Below, piece by piece: positions 8,701 to 16,952 of a stretch of 64,000 bases of DNA; within the stretch, counting starts at the first letter, position 1, and every line of letters begins with the position of its first letter. The position numbers were made by a program, and so were the translations under genes. The notes under the pieces are model-generated. The model made no database searches. It had not been told where the DNA came from and saw only the letters and a list, made by a program, of their open reading frames with translations. The stretch is from Methanobacteriota archaeon (GTDB lineage Archaea > JAADCQ01 > Methanopyri > Methanopyrales > Methanopyraceae), in assembly GCA_027064425.1 (NCBI GenBank), contig JAMOPO010000003.1:1-64000 (forward strand). Reading direction: 5' to 3'.

Positions 8701-9799
8701 CGCCCGAACCCCGCAGGCCGCGTTGGAGGATGCCCAGCTCCTCCTCCAGCGCCAGCACCTTCCCCAGCCGCGCCCGCTTCACCGGGTTCTTGGGCGCCAG
8801 CTCGCAGGGAGCGTGCTTCCGGGACACCTCGAAGAACCCCAGGCGCTCGGACACCCGCTGCACCTCGTTCTTATCCATGCCCGCGAGCGGCCGGAACACC
8901 GGGAACCGGGCCACCCGGTCGATCACGGCCAGGTTGTCCGGGATCTGGCTCGCCACCTGGCCGATCACGTCCCCGGTGGCGACACCCACTCCACCGACCC
9001 GCTCGCATAAATCGCACGCCCTCCGCAGCATCTCCCGCTTGCAGAGCACGCACCGGTACCGCGCATCCTCTCCCCGCAGCGACGCGAGCGCCTCCATGAA
9101 GTCCTCAAAGTCTTCAACCTCCAGTCGAACCTCGCCCGGAACCCACTCGGAGAACCGCTCCGCCAGCTCCTCCACCACGTCCACCTCCGACCCGAACCTC
9201 CCCCGATCCAGGTGCAGCCAGACCACCTCGCAGCCCCGCCTCGCCACGTACCACGCCGCCACCGGGCTGTCGATCCCGCCCGACACCAGGCACACCACCG
9301 GCGACTGCGACCCGTACGGTAGCCCGCCCGGCCCCTCGCGCACCCACGAGTCCAGGTACACGAAGCTACCCTCGCGGCGCAACTCCACGTGAATCTCCAC
9401 GTCCGGGTCGTCCAGGTCCACGGACCAGCCGGTGAACCGGCGCACCAGGTCCCCCAACTCCACGTTCACCTCCCGGGAGGACGGGGCCCCCTTCCACGCA
9501 CGCCTCGATCGAACCGCGAAGGACTCGGCCCTCACCTCCCGGAGCTCACCCTTCAGCGCCTCGAACACGTCCTCCGGATCGTGCGACTCCACCCGGATCA
9601 CCCGGGCCCACTTCTCGATCCCGAACACCCGACTCAGCGCCTCCGGATCCTCCGGGTCCCGGACCAGCAGCCGGCCCTCCAGCCGCTCCACCTCGCCGCC
9701 CGCCTGCTCCCGCACGTTACGAGCCAACACCCGCTCCATCTCCTCACGGACCCGAGGCGACTTAACGGCCACCTCCGCGTACATCACCAGGTACTCCAC
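8651..9799 (-). CDS. thiI: tRNA 4-thiouridine synthetase ThiI
   Basis: About 382 residues from a GTG at 9799, which gives MEYLVMYAEVAVKS, the expected ThiI N-terminus; the frame could extend 8 codons further to 9823. It has an N-terminal ferredoxin-like/THUMP region and a PP-loop ATP pyrophosphatase SGGIDSPVA. A YRCVLCKREM segment supplies the CXXC pair that replaces the rhodanese cysteine in methanogen ThiI, which uses sulfide directly. It adenylates and thiolates U8 of tRNA. Here U8 must first be made from genomically encoded C8 by CDAT8 (38726-39565), so the two enzymes act in series. Confidence 0.92.
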   Translation of the reverse strand: MEYLVMYAEVAVKSPRVREEMERVLARNVREQAGGEVERLEGRLLVRDPEDPEALSRVFGIEKWARVIRVESHDPEDVFEALKGELREVRAESFAVRSRRAWKGAPSSREVNVELGDLVRRFTGWSVDLDDPDVEIHVELRREGSFVYLDSWVREGPGGLPYGSQSPVVCLVSGGIDSPVAAWYVARRGCEVVWLHLDRGRFGSEVDVVEELAERFSEWVPGEVRLEVEDFEDFMEALASLRGEDARYRCVLCKREMLRRACDLCERVGGVGVATGDVIGQVASQIPDNLAVIDRVARFPVFRPLAGMDKNEVQRVSERLGFFEVSRKHAPCELAPKNPVKRARLGKVLALEEELGILQRGLRGSGVAAEERAGDQREDQAR

Positions 9800-9851
9800 G
9801 CACACCCCCGCCCACCCGACCACCCCGGCCCGGAGTCATGGGGGTTACGGT

Positions 9852-10688
9852 GTGGGCCTGCTCGACTCGCTGTTCGGCGGTGAGGGGCCCGAGAGCGGCG
9901 AGGCGGAGGTAACGGAGGTTCGGGACGAGGTCATCAAGGTCGACCTCGCCGAGGGCCCGGTGTACTTCAAGAATGACAGCATCATCGCGGCTCGGGGCGA
10001 CCTCGAGTTCTCCGCCACCAAGCCCGTCCGCGCGTCCGGCGGCCCCGCAGGATTGTTGGAAAAGATACTCAAGATCAAGCTGCTGGGCCTGCGGCGCTAC
10101 TTCGTCCAGGTGGACGGAACCGGCGTCCTGTACGCGGGCGACGGCGGCAAAGTTCACGTCATGGAGGTTCCCGAGGGCGAGCGCCTGACCGTGAACCAGG
10201 ACCGCCTGCTCTTCACCGACACGCCCGCCGACGTGGCCGCCCAGCTGGACGCCAGCGTCCTGAGCACCGGACTGATCGACCTCGGGTTCGAGGGACCGTG
10301 TCAGGTCGTAGTCACCGCCGAGTGCGACCCGGTGGTCATCGAGGTGGAGGAGCCCGTCCTCGTCGACCCGGAGTGCTTAATCGCGTGGACGGGCGACGTC
10401 ACCTTCGAGGCCACCTGGGAGGGGAGCGCGCTGGACCTGCTGCTGGGGCGCAAGCACGGGGAGGAACTAATGCTCGAGGCGCACGGCACCGGGAAGGTGC
10501 TAGTGGCCCCGTACGACGAGCGGCTCAGAAGGCTCGAGAGGATGGTACGTAGATCGGGTGCGAGGGGACACGGGGGGCACGGCGACGAGGAGGAACCGGA
10601 GGAGGGTGAAGGGTGGGAGGGAGGGGAATCCCCGAGTGACCCCCTGGACCTCGACGCGGATGACCTGTTCGACCTCGACTTTGACTAG
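9852..10688 (+). CDS. AIM24/TIGR00266-family protein with acidic tail
   Basis: 278 residues from GTG at 9852, the first start after divergence from thiI; the longer upstream frame is antisense to thiI. The body resembles the AIM24 (DUF124) beta-rich family (FVQVDGTGVLYAGDGGKVHVMEV, VDPECLIAWTGDV). The last 45 residues are a highly charged tail rich in E, D and G ending LDLDADDLFDLDFD. Family function is poorly defined. A palindrome at 10713-10733 follows the stop and lies between this gene and the converging tRNA-His. Confidence 0.8.
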   Translation: MGLLDSLFGGEGPESGEAEVTEVRDEVIKVDLAEGPVYFKNDSIIAARGDLEFSATKPVRASGGPAGLLEKILKIKLLGLRRYFVQVDGTGVLYAGDGGKVHVMEVPEGERLTVNQDRLLFTDTPADVAAQLDASVLSTGLIDLGFEGPCQVVVTAECDPVVIEVEEPVLVDPECLIAWTGDVTFEATWEGSALDLLLGRKHGEELMLEAHGTGKVLVAPYDERLRRLERMVRRSGARGHGGHGDEEEPEEGEGWEGGESPSDPLDLDADDLFDLDFD

Positions 10689-10712
10689 ACCTCGCCCGTC
10701 CCTCGCGGGGAA

Positions 10713-10733
10713 ACGTTACGAATCTCGTAACAA
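10713..10733. repeat. Dispersed palindrome copy 2, downstream of tRNA-His
   Basis: Stem GTTACGA at 10715-10721 pairs with TCGTAAC at 10725-10731 around ATC. It lies between the stop of the AIM24-like gene and the 3' end of tRNA-His, 7 bases from the encoded CCA, and has the same 21-nt geometry as the other copies. A bidirectional 3'-end signal is plausible. Confidence 0.6.
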
Positions 10734-10740
10734 TTCCGGC

Positions 10741-10818
10741 TGGGGCCGCGGCCGGGATTTGAACCCGGGACCACCGGCTCCACAGGCCGGCGCTCTAACC
10801 AGGCTGAGCTGCCGCGGC
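10741..10818 (-). tRNA. tRNA-His (GTG), C8 gene, CCA encoded
   Basis: The minus strand folds as a full cloverleaf: acceptor GCCGCGG/CCGCGGC, D arm GCTC/GAGC, anticodon loop CTGTGGA giving anticodon GTG, T arm CCGGG-TTCAAAT-CCCGG. Discriminator C73 fits tRNA-His, and CCA is encoded at 10741-10743. Position 8 is C instead of the universal T, so C-to-U editing is required. The base at position -1 is C, not G, so the histidine identity G-1 is not encoded and would have to be added afterwards. No intron. Confidence 0.95.
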
Positions 10819-10847
10819 GCCCTCCGTCACCGGCGGCTCCCCCTCGG

Positions 10848-10857
10848 CTTATAAAGG
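10848..10857 (-). promoter_or_regulatory. TATA box for tRNA-His
   Basis: CTTTATAAG on the minus strand, centred about 34 bases upstream of the mature tRNA 5' end. This predicts transcription starting about 8 nt before the tRNA. The site overlaps the last codons of the preceding gene. Confidence 0.55.
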
Positions 10858-12858
10858 TTTCCGACCCACGGCCGCCAGCACCGCGAGCAGTAGCGCACCG
10901 CTCGCCAGGTAAGCCCACCGCTGGTACCGCTCCCACCCCTCGTACCGGAGCACTGCGGCCCCCCTTCCCACGTGAACCATCATGAACGGGCCGACCGGAC
11001 ACGTCCGGCCCTCCCTACCGCCCACGGACCAGAACGGCGCCCACCCCCACGGAATCACCACGAACCCCCTCTCTCGGACGACCAGCGTGTCCCGGTGCCA
11101 GCTCACGGAGCGCCTGTCGACGTGGATCCTACTGGAGAGGTATGGGGCGAGCTCATCCGCCGCACGATCCACGCTCACGCCTCTCCCCCAGGGGAGCACG
11201 GGGCACGAGACCCGGACCACCCGCCTCGCCCGGCTCACCAGCCCCTTCCTCACCGCCCACCTCCAACCCATCCGATCCACCACCAGGACCTCGCCCGTCC
11301 ACGGAAGCTCCTCGGGGGAGAGCTCCTGTCCCGCCTCCACCGCCGGCGGGTAAAGTCCGGGCACGAGCGGCGGGCGGCCCACCTCACCCGCCAACCGGGC
11401 CCAAAGCACACCGTACACCGTGAACGATCCCACGTACAGTACCCTGACCCGCTCAACCGGGATCGCGTCGCGCAGCGAGAGCTCGGGGGATATGACCTTC
11501 CTGATCCGGCTCGGCGCCGCCGCCCGGGGCAGAGCGTCCGAGGACCTGCCGGCGACTGCCACGTCGACGCGCCGAACCGGAAGCGTCCTCAGGTACCTTT
11601 CCAAGGATTTCCGAACGACCCGCCTCGCCTCCTCTCGCTCCCAGCCCCACGCCGCCAGGTACCAGTTGCAGTGCGGCTGGGTGGTCATCAGGAGCTCGAG
11701 CGCGGGCGCCAGAGCGTGCAGCTGGGGCTCGGAGGCGCCCTGGTAAAAGGCCCCGCTGAGGAGGCAAACGGGTCGACCGGACCAGACCGGCGATGCGGAC
11801 TCGATCCCCGAGCCGTCGTCCACGAGCACCCGGTAATCGTGCGACGGGACGACCCGAAGGTGCGGGTGAACGGCGATCGCGGCGGCCAGCGTGCAAAAGC
11901 CGGCCGCGGAGAGCGCCGCGAAGACCGTTGCGAGCCTCCGCAGACCGGGACCGCCGCGGCGGGCTCCCGCCACCCCGGCCGAGAGCACGATCACCGGCGC
12001 CCGGCCCGCGTCGATGAACCGTAGCGGTCCGTGAGGGCCCACCGCCACGAGACCTAGCGTCGCGACGCTGGTGGACAGGACCACCGTGCCGGCCCCGGAC
12101 CGGAACGCGAGCGGGATTAGTGGGGCGAGCAGGACCGCCACGCCGGCGAGCAGCGGGACGTCCGCCGCGATGACGTGGTGGAACCAGGAGCCCGGGGCGT
12201 ACGAGAACGCCAGGTGGGTGTACCATCCTCCCACCGCCGCTGGCGGTAGGGCGGGCAGGAGCGTGAGCGGAAGAGTCCTATCCCGGCGGGCCTCCAGCAG
12301 CAGCGCGGGGAGGACGTAAACCGGGTTCCCTAGCGCGGCCAGTGACCACGCCAGGGCGACCGGCCAGCGCCGCCTTAGCTCGCACCGGGCCAGGAGAATT
12401 CCGACGGTGATGAGGGCTAGAGAGTAAGTGGTGACCAGCCTGACGGTGAAGGCCTCGAGCAGCTGGGTGGGGATAGAGCCCGCGTAGAAGAGCGCGACGG
12501 CCTCCGCCCGTGGAGTGCCCGCCCCCAGCCTCCTCAGCAGAACCCAGACCCAGCAGGGGAGGGCCCGGTACAGCCCGTCCACGACCGTGCACGCCAGGTA
12601 CGGGTTTCCGGTGAGCTCAAACACCACCACGGCGGGTAGAAAGGGGACGATGGGGTAGTTGATCAGGGGCGGCCGGCCCGTGTAGGAGTACGGGTCCCAG
12701 TCCCCTCGGGCCGGTCCCGCCGTACCCAGCAGGTAGACCTTGTGCGCCTGCACGGCCAGGTCCATGACGACCGCGTGCTCACCGCGAAGCTCTGGGATCG
12801 ACGGTGCCAGCGCCGCCGCGGTAACGAACAGGGCCAGTGCGACGTCGAGCCGGCGCAT
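10849..12858 (-). CDS. Polytopic membrane protein, GT-C/YfhO-like, paralog A
   Basis: 669 residues with an N-terminal membrane anchor, about 8-10 hydrophobic segments in the first 320 residues, a soluble C-terminal domain and a final transmembrane helix. Near residue 60 it has WDPYSYTGRPPLINYPIVPF, a first-loop pattern like that of GT-C glycosyltransferases and 6-PTPS-related membrane proteins. The C-terminus VIPWGWAPFWSVGGREG...GP resembles the PYxxGW...VNG end of YfhO-type proteins. It is a clear paralog of 16940-19135 (shared VRVLYVGSFT, TGEVLVVD, GREGxTCPxGP). Transfer of lipid-linked sugars to a surface polymer is inferred from fold only. It follows carB1 by 12 bases. Confidence 0.75.
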   Translation of the reverse strand: MRRLDVALALFVTAAALAPSIPELRGEHAVVMDLAVQAHKVYLLGTAGPARGDWDPYSYTGRPPLINYPIVPFLPAVVVFELTGNPYLACTVVDGLYRALPCWVWVLLRRLGAGTPRAEAVALFYAGSIPTQLLEAFTVRLVTTYSLALITVGILLARCELRRRWPVALAWSLAALGNPVYVLPALLLEARRDRTLPLTLLPALPPAAVGGWYTHLAFSYAPGSWFHHVIAADVPLLAGVAVLLAPLIPLAFRSGAGTVVLSTSVATLGLVAVGPHGPLRFIDAGRAPVIVLSAGVAGARRGGPGLRRLATVFAALSAAGFCTLAAAIAVHPHLRVVPSHDYRVLVDDGSGIESASPVWSGRPVCLLSGAFYQGASEPQLHALAPALELLMTTQPHCNWYLAAWGWEREEARRVVRKSLERYLRTLPVRRVDVAVAGRSSDALPRAAAPSRIRKVISPELSLRDAIPVERVRVLYVGSFTVYGVLWARLAGEVGRPPLVPGLYPPAVEAGQELSPEELPWTGEVLVVDRMGWRWAVRKGLVSRARRVVRVSCPVLPWGRGVSVDRAADELAPYLSSRIHVDRRSVSWHRDTLVVRERGFVVIPWGWAPFWSVGGREGRTCPVGPFMMVHVGRGAAVLRYEGWERYQRWAYLASGALLLAVLAAVGRKPL

Positions 12859-12870
12859 CCGGTGCGGCCC

Positions 12871-14583
12871 TCAGTCGTACTTCAGCGCCTCGCACTCCTC
12901 CTCGTACGTCGAGTAGAAGTACGGGGACACGGCCGCGAACTCCGCCGCGCACGTGTCCACCAGCTTGTACGTGGCCTCCACGCCTACCCCCAGCCGCGCC
13001 TCGCGGACCTCGTCCTCATCCACCCCGAGCAGCTCCGCCAGCTGCGCGTCCGAGAAGCCCATCCGCTTGATCTCCCTGACGAACTCTCGCACCTCCTCGT
13101 CCACCTCCTCGCCCCGAATCAGCGCCAGCAGCTCCTCCTTCCTCTCCTCGATCTCGCGCTCCATCTCCACGATCCGCTTAATCTTCTCGATGAACCACGG
13201 GTCGATGCCCGACAACTCCGCCACCTCCTCCACGTCCATGAGCCCCCGCTTCAGGGCCGCGTAGATGTAGAAGATGCGCCGGTCGTTCGGCCGCTCGATG
13301 TTCTTCCGGATCTCCTCCGGGCTTGCCTTCAGCTCCTCTGGCGACGGTCCCAGGCCCGGCTCCCCGATCTCCAGCGACCGGATCGCCTTCTGCAGCGCCT
13401 CCTCGAACGTGCGCCCGATCGCCATCACCTCACCGACCGACTTCATCTCCGTGCCCAGCGTTCGGTCCGCCTCCGGGAACTTGTCGAACGGCCACCGCGG
13501 GATCTTCACCACCACGTAGTCCAGCGCGGGCTCGAACGCCGCGTACGTCTCTCCAGTCACCTGGTTCTCGATCTCGTCCAGGCGCAGCCCGATCGCGATC
13601 TTGGCCGCGATCCGCGCGATCGGGTACCCCGTCGCCTTCGAGGCCAGCGCCGACGACCGGCTCACCCGCGGGTTCACCTCGATGACCCGGTACTCACCCG
13701 TCTCCCGGTTCAGCGCGAACTGGATGTTGCAGCCTCCCTCCACGCCCAGCGCGTCGATGATGTGCAGCGCCGCGCTGCGCAGCATCTGATGCTCCTCCTC
13801 CGTCAGCGTCTGCGCCGGCGCCACCACGATCGACTCGCCCGTGTGCACGCCCATCGGGTCCACGTTCTCCATGCTGCAGACCGTGATGCAGTTGCCCGCG
13901 CCGTCCCGCATCACCTCGTACTCGATCTCCGCCCAGCCACCCACGTACTCCTCGATCAGCACCTGGTTCACCCGGCTGTACTCCAGCCCCCGCTCCACCA
14001 CCCGCTCCAGCTCCTCCTCATCCTCCGCGATGCCCCCGCCCGTGCCGCCCAACGTGTAGGCCGGCCGCACCACCACCGGGTACCCGATCTCCTCCGCCAC
14101 CTCTTTCGCCTCCTCAACCGACGTGACCGCCTCACTCCTGCACACCGGCTCCCCGATCTTCTCCATGAACGCTCGAAACTCGTCCCGGTCCTCCGCCCGC
14201 ACGATCGTCTCGACCGGCGTGCCCAGGACCTTGACGTCGTACTCCTCCAGCACGCCCATCTCGTCCAGCTCCACCGCGATGTTCAGACCCGTCTGCCCGC
14301 CCAGCGTCGGCAGGATCCCGTCCGGCGTCTCCTTCTCGACCACCTTAGCCACGATCCGCGCGTCCAGCGGCTCGATGTAGACGCGGTCCGCCATGTTAGG
14401 GTCCGTCATGATCGTCGCCGGGTTGCTGTTAACGAGGACGACCTCCACGCCCTCCTCCTTCAGCGCCTTGCACGCCTGAGAACCAGAGTAGTCGAACTCC
14501 GCCGCCTGGCCGACGATGATCGGGCCCGACCCGATAATCAGGACTTTATCCGGGGTCTCGGGCAACAGAACCCGCTCCCGCAC
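12871..14583 (-). CDS. carB: Carbamoyl-phosphate synthase large subunit, N-terminal half (CarB1)
   Basis: 570 residues covering only the first synthetase half plus the oligomerisation domain: [25 protein letters not shown]-grasp segments [11 protein letters not shown] and [24 protein letters not shown], then a helical region ending [10 protein letters not shown]. It forms carboxyphosphate/carbamate for pyrimidine and arginine synthesis. In several methanogens CarB is encoded as two genes, so the split is expected rather than a truncation; the second half is not in this window. The frame opens at GTG 14583, but the TATA position (about 14599) and homology ([12 protein letters not shown]) favour TTG at 14565. 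Confidence 0.92.
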   Translation of the reverse strand: MRERVLLPETPDKVLIIGSGPIIVGQAAEFDYSGSQACKALKEEGVEVVLVNSNPATIMTDPNMADRVYIEPLDARIVAKVVEKETPDGILPTLGGQTGLNIAVELDEMGVLEEYDVKVLGTPVETIVRAEDRDEFRAFMEKIGEPVCRSEAVTSVEEAKEVAEEIGYPVVVRPAYTLGGTGGGIAEDEEELERVVERGLEYSRVNQVLIEEYVGGWAEIEYEVMRDGAGNCITVCSMENVDPMGVHTGESIVVAPAQTLTEEEHQMLRSAALHIIDALGVEGGCNIQFALNRETGEYRVIEVNPRVSRSSALASKATGYPIARIAAKIAIGLRLDEIENQVTGETYAAFEPALDYVVVKIPRWPFDKFPEADRTLGTEMKSVGEVMAIGRTFEEALQKAIRSLEIGEPGLGPSPEELKASPEEIRKNIERPNDRRIFYIYAALKRGLMDVEEVAELSGIDPWFIEKIKRIVEMEREIEERKEELLALIRGEEVDEEVREFVREIKRMGFSDAQLAELLGVDEDEVREARLGVGVEATYKLVDTCAAEFAAVSPYFYSTYEEECEALKYD

Positions 14584-14592
14584 CAGTGGCGC

Positions 14593-14605
14593 ACATTAAT
14601 AAAGG
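14593..14605. promoter_or_regulatory. Bidirectional TATA element between carB1 and the 14.6-kb membrane gene
   Basis: CATTAATAAAGG reads as a TATA box on both strands in the 57-base divergent gap. On the plus strand it predicts a start about 16 nt before GTG 14641. On the minus strand it predicts a start near 14573, which would leave carB1 nearly leaderless at TTG 14565. Confidence 0.5.
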
Positions 14606-14640
14606 CATCGACGGGCGAGCTCGTCGCGGGGTGAGCTCGG

Positions 14641-16179
14641 GTGCCCCCCGTTGCCCGCCGGCACGTTGACATCGCCTTCATCGCCGTGACGGTCGGGCTC
14701 GTTTCGCTAATTCTGGTCACCGTTCCCGCCCGCGTCCCCCTGACCCCGTACGTCTACGCTTCCGGCGCCGCGGACCTGAAGGCCGTGAGCGAGAGCCTCA
14801 AGCGCATCGAGCTCCCCGAATGGAACCCGTACCTGGGGGGAGGATACCCGCTGACCCCGACCCCCTGCTACCTGCTTTACGGCCTGAACAGGGCGACGCT
14901 GTTCCTGGCAGCGCTCGCGCTGACGATCGCCGCCTACAGGGCGTTCTCCTCCCGCCTCCTTGCGGCCCTTCTGACGCTCCCGGGCCTCGCCGCCACGATC
15001 TATACCTTGCACCCTGGTCCCTCCCTCGCGACCTGCTACCTGGCGGGACTGATCAAGGACAGCCCGGTGCTCAGGGTGCTGGGTAGCTTCGCGATTCCCG
15101 AGCTCGCCCTCTGCACCGAGCTGGCACTCCGCCGGCCCTCCGGCTGGGTCGTGCTCGCCTCCACCGCCTGCGTGGTCGACATCATCGCCGCCTACTTCGG
15201 GGAGGTGCTGGGCTCCTTCCTGCTGCCGCCGGCAAGGAACCCGTGGTTGATCGCCTACGCCCTCCTTATCCTCGCGACCATCCCGGTGGCCGCCGGGCTG
15301 GCGTACGTCATCCACATGGCGACGACTCGTCCTCCCCGCACCCCTTCCAGGCGCAGGTGGGCGGCCACCACCGCCGCCACCCTCGCGATGTCGGTGGCTT
15401 CCCTGGTGCACCCCGGCTCCCTGGTATTCCTGGCCTTCCCCCTCCTGATCGCGCTGCGCGAGATCCTGAGGCGGACCGACGCCTACCTGAACAGGCTGGA
15501 GTTGCGGCACCCGCTGGCGCTGCCGGTCGCGCTGATTCTGATCATATCCTACGCGCCGGTCAACTCCTTCCTGTTATCGAAGCTGGCCGAACCGCGGCTG
15601 ACCACCCTCGGCCAGAAGGTCGTCGGGAGCGGGGCGACCGCCATACTGTCACCCGACCCGTGGTTCACGGAGGTCACCGAGCGCGTCCTTCGGGGACGCC
15701 CCGTCGCGAACCCACCGTTCCTATCCTCCACACCGACCACCGCCGGCTTTGCGATGCTTCTGCGAGGGCTGGGCGACTACCGGTACATGCTGCTCGCCCC
15801 ACCGATCGCCAGCTGGAGCGTCGACGTCCGCCTGCGTCTGATCGTGCCGCGGATAGCGTCCCCGGGGTACCTCGCGGCCTCCTCCGCCGACCAGCAAGTG
15901 CTGGTCGAGGAGTGGGAGAGGGTGTTCCGGGGTCCCACGGCCCAGGAGCCTAAGGTGGTGACACCACGGACCATCTCGGGTCACGGCCTCGTGGCCCAAT
16001 CCTGCGGCGCCTGGTGGAAGCACTGCCGGAGAGGGCCGTTCGGGCTGATGGTCACCCACGGCGCGGCCCGGTACGACCGACCCACGGCCCCGCTCAGCAC
16101 CCTGCTCGCCCTGTTCAGTGCCGGCTCGGCCGCGATAACGGAGGTCCGGCGGAGCCGCCGACGGGGGGCTGAGGCGTGA
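14641..16179 (+). CDS. Polytopic membrane protein related to the GT-C-like paralogs
   Basis: 512 residues with an N-terminal transmembrane helix and about eight more hydrophobic segments up to residue 310, followed by a soluble C-terminal part. A WNPYLGGGYPLTPTPCYLLY segment near residue 60 corresponds in position and pattern to the WDPYSY...INYP signature of the two larger island proteins. It is probably a diverged member of the same GT-C-like group, but lacks their VNG-type C-terminal domain. The next gene overlaps by GTGA. Substrate unknown. Confidence 0.7.
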   Translation: MPPVARRHVDIAFIAVTVGLVSLILVTVPARVPLTPYVYASGAADLKAVSESLKRIELPEWNPYLGGGYPLTPTPCYLLYGLNRATLFLAALALTIAAYRAFSSRLLAALLTLPGLAATIYTLHPGPSLATCYLAGLIKDSPVLRVLGSFAIPELALCTELALRRPSGWVVLASTACVVDIIAAYFGEVLGSFLLPPARNPWLIAYALLILATIPVAAGLAYVIHMATTRPPRTPSRRRWAATTAATLAMSVASLVHPGSLVFLAFPLLIALREILRRTDAYLNRLELRHPLALPVALILIISYAPVNSFLLSKLAEPRLTTLGQKVVGSGATAILSPDPWFTEVTERVLRGRPVANPPFLSSTPTTAGFAMLLRGLGDYRYMLLAPPIASWSVDVRLRLIVPRIASPGYLAASSADQQVLVEEWERVFRGPTAQEPKVVTPRTISGHGLVAQSCGAWWKHCRRGPFGLMVTHGAARYDRPTAPLSTLLALFSAGSAAITEVRRSRRRGAEA

Positions 16180-16952
16180 TTCGGGCGCTGTGCCGTGCGG
16201 TGACCGTGGCCGCGGCTATCACGGTGGTGCTCCTCGCGGTCGCCAAGGCCTACTTCCACACCTGGGTCGTTGGGACGACGGTTCACACGCCGCCGTGTGC
16301 CGAGGTGATGACCGTCAAGAAGCTGCCGGCGGCGACGGGCCGCGACCTGGAGCCGGGCCCGGTACGGGTGTACGCCTGGTACAGGGACAGGACCGTGTAC
16401 GTCAGGATGGCCAGTCCCTGGGGTTGGGAGATCGTCCCCGCACCGAAGTTCGGGAGCCGGTACAGGGTCGTGATAGGAGGTCGCAAGGTGGACGTGTACC
16501 TCGGGGCCCTTCCGGCCCCCTTCACCATAGTCTGCGACAGGGTCGTCGGCGTTACCGACGTCAGCGTGGACTACTCCCGGGTTGAGATCGACTGCGGGTG
16601 CTCCGTGGTGCTGCTCAAGAGGCAGATGCTGTACGGCTCCAGGGCCACCCTGCCGTCCTTCATTATCAACGGGAAGATCGTCCGAGGGTACCGAGGGAGG
16701 GCCCACCGTCTGGCGATCGTTTTCCCCACCAGGTTGCCCGTCTTACCCAAGATGCTGCTGGTATTCGGCTTCTCGCCGCCCCTGGAGGTGATCTCGATAG
16801 AGTCCAACTCCGGCGACCTGGAGGTCGACGGCGTGCGTGGTATCATCCGCGCGAAGTCCGGCGTGACCATCCGCTGGGTCCCGATAACCCCGCTGAACTT
16901 CACGGCGGAGGACCTGCTGTACCGGTACCCGCGCTGGCCCTACCCGCTCTGA
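16176..16952 (+). CDS. Membrane-anchored extracytoplasmic protein, 258 aa
   Basis: Starts at GTG 16176 inside the stop of the preceding gene, so the two are translationally coupled. One N-terminal hydrophobic helix (AVTVAAAITVVLLAVAKAYF) is followed by a beta-rich domain with cysteines (PPCAEV, CDRV, DCGCSVV). No recognised domain. It probably works with the polytopic protein upstream at the outer face of the membrane. It converges on 16940-19135 with a 13-base overlap of coding ends. Confidence 0.7.
   Translation: MIRALCRAVTVAAAITVVLLAVAKAYFHTWVVGTTVHTPPCAEVMTVKKLPAATGRDLEPGPVRVYAWYRDRTVYVRMASPWGWEIVPAPKFGSRYRVVIGGRKVDVYLGALPAPFTIVCDRVVGVTDVSVDYSRVEIDCGCSVVLLKRQMLYGSRATLPSFIINGKIVRGYRGRAHRLAIVFPTRLPVLPKMLLVFGFSPPLEVISIESNSGDLEVDGVRGIIRAKSGVTIRWVPITPLNFTAEDLLYRYPRWPYPL

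Noticed and set aside
9432-9851. N-terminal extension of the AIM24-like protein
   Set aside because: Antisense to thiI, Ser/Thr/Arg-rich, not conserved in the family; GTG 9852 gives the expected start.
12870-14634. Plus-strand frame of 630 codons over carB1
   Set aside because: Exact antisense of the well-supported CarB1 gene; His/Arg/Leu-rich translation typical of a GC-rich shadow frame.
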